Below, one piece after another: positions 62,714-64,000 of a stretch of 64,000 bases of DNA. The DNA is taken from positions 1,488,001 through 1,552,000 of the forward strand of contig NZ_WMDZ01000001.1 in assembly GCF_021735935.1 (NCBI RefSeq), in the 5' to 3' direction. The notes under the pieces are model-generated. The model searched no databases and was not told the DNA's origin. It saw nothing but the letters and a program-made list of their open reading frames with translations. Position 1 is the stretch's first letter. Each line of letters opens with the position of its first letter. The translations under genes were made by a program, and so were the position numbers. The stretch is from Sulfitobacter sp. M39. GTDB lineage: Bacteria > Pseudomonadota > Alphaproteobacteria > Rhodobacterales > Rhodobacteraceae.

Positions 62714-64000
62714 TTAGCCCGCGGCGCGCGCATCCGGCTGGAACCCGATCTGTTCGGAGGCCTTGAAGCGGCCACCTTCCAGCTTTTGCAGCTTGCCGGT
62801 GCGCAGCAGCTGACCGAAGGAGCGTAGACCTTCCTCGCGGCTGAAATCCTCGGCACCGCCTTGGCGTACGGTGTTCATCAGCTGCGGACGCGAGAAATCG
62901 TCCATGCCTTCGACAAAGGCCATATAGGCCGCGGCCGCCTCCAGCAGGTCGGGAAGCTGGGTCGCGCCCATTTCCTCGGCGAACTCGGCAAAGCCACCGG
63001 CTTGCGGTGCCGGCGCGGGGGCCACAGCAGCCACGCGACGGGGGCGTACGGGGGCCACAGTGCGCGGCTGGTCCGTGTCGATCCGCTGTGCCGCTACCAG
63101 TTTCAGCGGGGCAGGGCGCGGTTCGGCAGGGCGTTCGGTGCGGGCCGTGGTAGACGCGGGGCGGCGTGGTTTGACCACCTCGGCCAGATCGCTGCGGTAG
63201 GCGTTGTTTTCGCGTTCCGCAGCATCGGGCGCACCAAGGGCCATATCGGCCTTTTTCGCGGCCACGGCGGCGCGCAGATGGGTGATCGCGTCGCGGCGTG
63301 TAGCGGCTTCGGGTTCGTCCATCTGGTTGTCGGTTTCCGCCAGCAGACGGTTCATATCCGGGCCGCTGTCCGCGTCGAGCGTTGGCAGGCTGCGGCGTTG
63401 TGGGGCGGCTTTGGGGGCTTCGGCTTCGGGCTCTGCCACGGTTTCGGTTTCGGCCTGTACCTCTTCGGCGTCATCCTCGGAAACATCAATGTCGACGGTT
63501 TCTTCTTGGGCCGTGTCTTCCTGCGAGTCTTCCTCGGCGGTCTCTTCTTCGGGCGCGTTGTCCTCATCGGCGACAGCTTCTTCGGCGTCCTCAGGCGCGT
63601 CGGTCAGCGTGTCGGCAGCGGCGGAGGACAATGTTGCCTCAAGCTCGGCCAGTTCGCGGGCCAGATCTTCTTCGTCCTCGTCAGAGAGCGTCGATTCGGG
63701 GTCGCGCTGGATACGCAGGGCGGGCTTCTCAGGCTCTTCCAGAACCGCAGGCGCGTGCTCTTCGACCTCTTCCAGCTCGCCTTCGGCGATGGCACGGTCG
63801 ATGTCGGCGCGTTTGACCTTGAGCACACGACCACGGGGCGCTGTGTCTTCTTCAGCTTCATCGGTTTCTTCAGCCTCGACCTGCGCGGCTTCAGCTTCTT
63901 CCACTTCATCAGTCGCAACGTCTTCGTGCTGTTCTTCACTCACTTGTGCAGCGGCAACTTCTTCCTCAGCCTCAGCCTCAGCCTCAGCTTCGAGGTCGGC
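62714..64000 (-). CDS. Very acidic repeat-rich protein, N-terminus beyond the window
   Basis: At least 429 residues; the frame is open to the right edge. From the edge inward it has an Ala-Glu repeat (AEAEAEAE, from tandem GAGGCT), a long stretch rich in Glu, Ala and Asp, then about 150 residues that look folded (NRLLAETDNQMDEPEAATRRDAITHLRAAVAAKKAD, then a Pro/Arg-rich linker). The C-terminal domain of about 75 residues is ordered (LEAAAAYMAFVEGMDDFSRPQLMNTVRQGG, then RSFGQLLRTGKLQKLEGGRFKASEQIGF). Similar proteins occur across Rhodobacteraceae without function. GTG 63943 is an internal codon, not the start. Confidence 0.8.
   Translation of the reverse strand, partial: ADLEAEAEAEAEEEVAAAQVSEEQHEDVATDEVEEAEAAQVEAEETDEAEEDTAPRGRVLKVKRADIDRAIAEGELEEVEEHAPAVLEEPEKPALRIQRDPESTLSDEDEEDLARELAELEATLSSAAADTLTDAPEDAEEAVADEDNAPEEETAEEDSQEDTAQEETVDIDVSEDDAEEVQAETETVAEPEAEAPKAAPQRRSLPTLDADSGPDMNRLLAETDNQMDEPEAATRRDAITHLRAAVAAKKADMALGAPDAAERENNAYRSDLAEVVKPRRPASTTARTERPAEPRPAPLKLVAAQRIDTDQPRTVAPVRPRRVAAVAPAPAPQAGGFAEFAEEMGATQLPDLLEAAAAYMAFVEGMDDFSRPQLMNTVRQGGAEDFSREEGLRSFGQLLRTGKLQKLEGGRFKASEQIGFQPDARAAG

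Overview
The window is a chromosomal segment of a marine Roseobacter-group alphaproteobacterium (Rhodobacterales), closest in flavour to Sulfitobacter/Loktanella-like genomes. This rests on GC-rich coding DNA, a cupin DMSP lyase of the DddL type, a PHA granule cluster (phaZ, phaC, phaP, phaR), an alphaproteobacterial secG-pyrG pair, purA-DUF2842, sdhE, and many small families typical of Rhodobacteraceae. The genus is an inference. No rRNA, tRNA or CRISPR array was seen.

Layout. 1-8.4 kb: an AI-2E-type permease (cut by the left edge), an FAD oxidoreductase, proS, a DUF2937 protein, the lipoprotein-release transporter pair lolE-lolD, an acidic RTX-like calcium-binding protein, a YdcZ-type transporter and a small cytochrome c. 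8.4-19 kb: a HExxH lipoprotein, a GC-rich hairpin repeat next to an AT-richer AbiU2/HEPN-like gene, parE, dddL, two hydrolases, a MATE transporter, an aspartate aminotransferase, and an XRE regulator overlapping sdhE.

19.3-23.85 kb: a 4.5-kb integrative element with its own large serine recombinase. It has split an LdtR-like MarR regulator gene. Joining the two halves across an AA dinucleotide gives an uninterrupted 166-residue reading frame, and the inferred phage-side site is a near-palindrome. The cargo is a membrane-anchored protein, an overlapping pair (DUF1828-type plus an unknown partner) and a candidate 56-codon ORF.

24-31.7 kb: tandem DUF1194 genes and gloA; a two-gene surface-lipoprotein cassette (TbpB-like lipoprotein followed by a Slam-type outer-membrane translocon); thyX; then an AT-rich cassette with hicA, an extended hicB and a third overlapping gene. 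31.7-41 kb: cold shock protein, ArsC-like protein, a four-gene bufferin operon (BufA-type metal-binding RiPP precursor, MNIO enzyme, DUF2063 partner, DoxX membrane protein), thrS, an MFS transporter and several hydrolases. 41-46.3 kb: the PHA cluster, with TGC-rich PhaR-type boxes in front of phaC, phaP and phaR.

46.3-56 kb: a DegT aminotransferase, then a reverse-strand catabolic block in transcriptional order hisP-hisJ-hisQ-hisM-type polar amino-acid ABC transporter, glutamine-synthetase-like ligase, class-I amidotransferase, second ligase, FAD amine oxidase. This is a gamma-glutamylation pathway for putrescine or another primary amine. 56-64 kb: tandem TerB-like genes, DUF1330, rlmJ, pyrG, secG, a DUF6524-like protein, purA, DUF2842, and a very acidic protein cut by the right edge.
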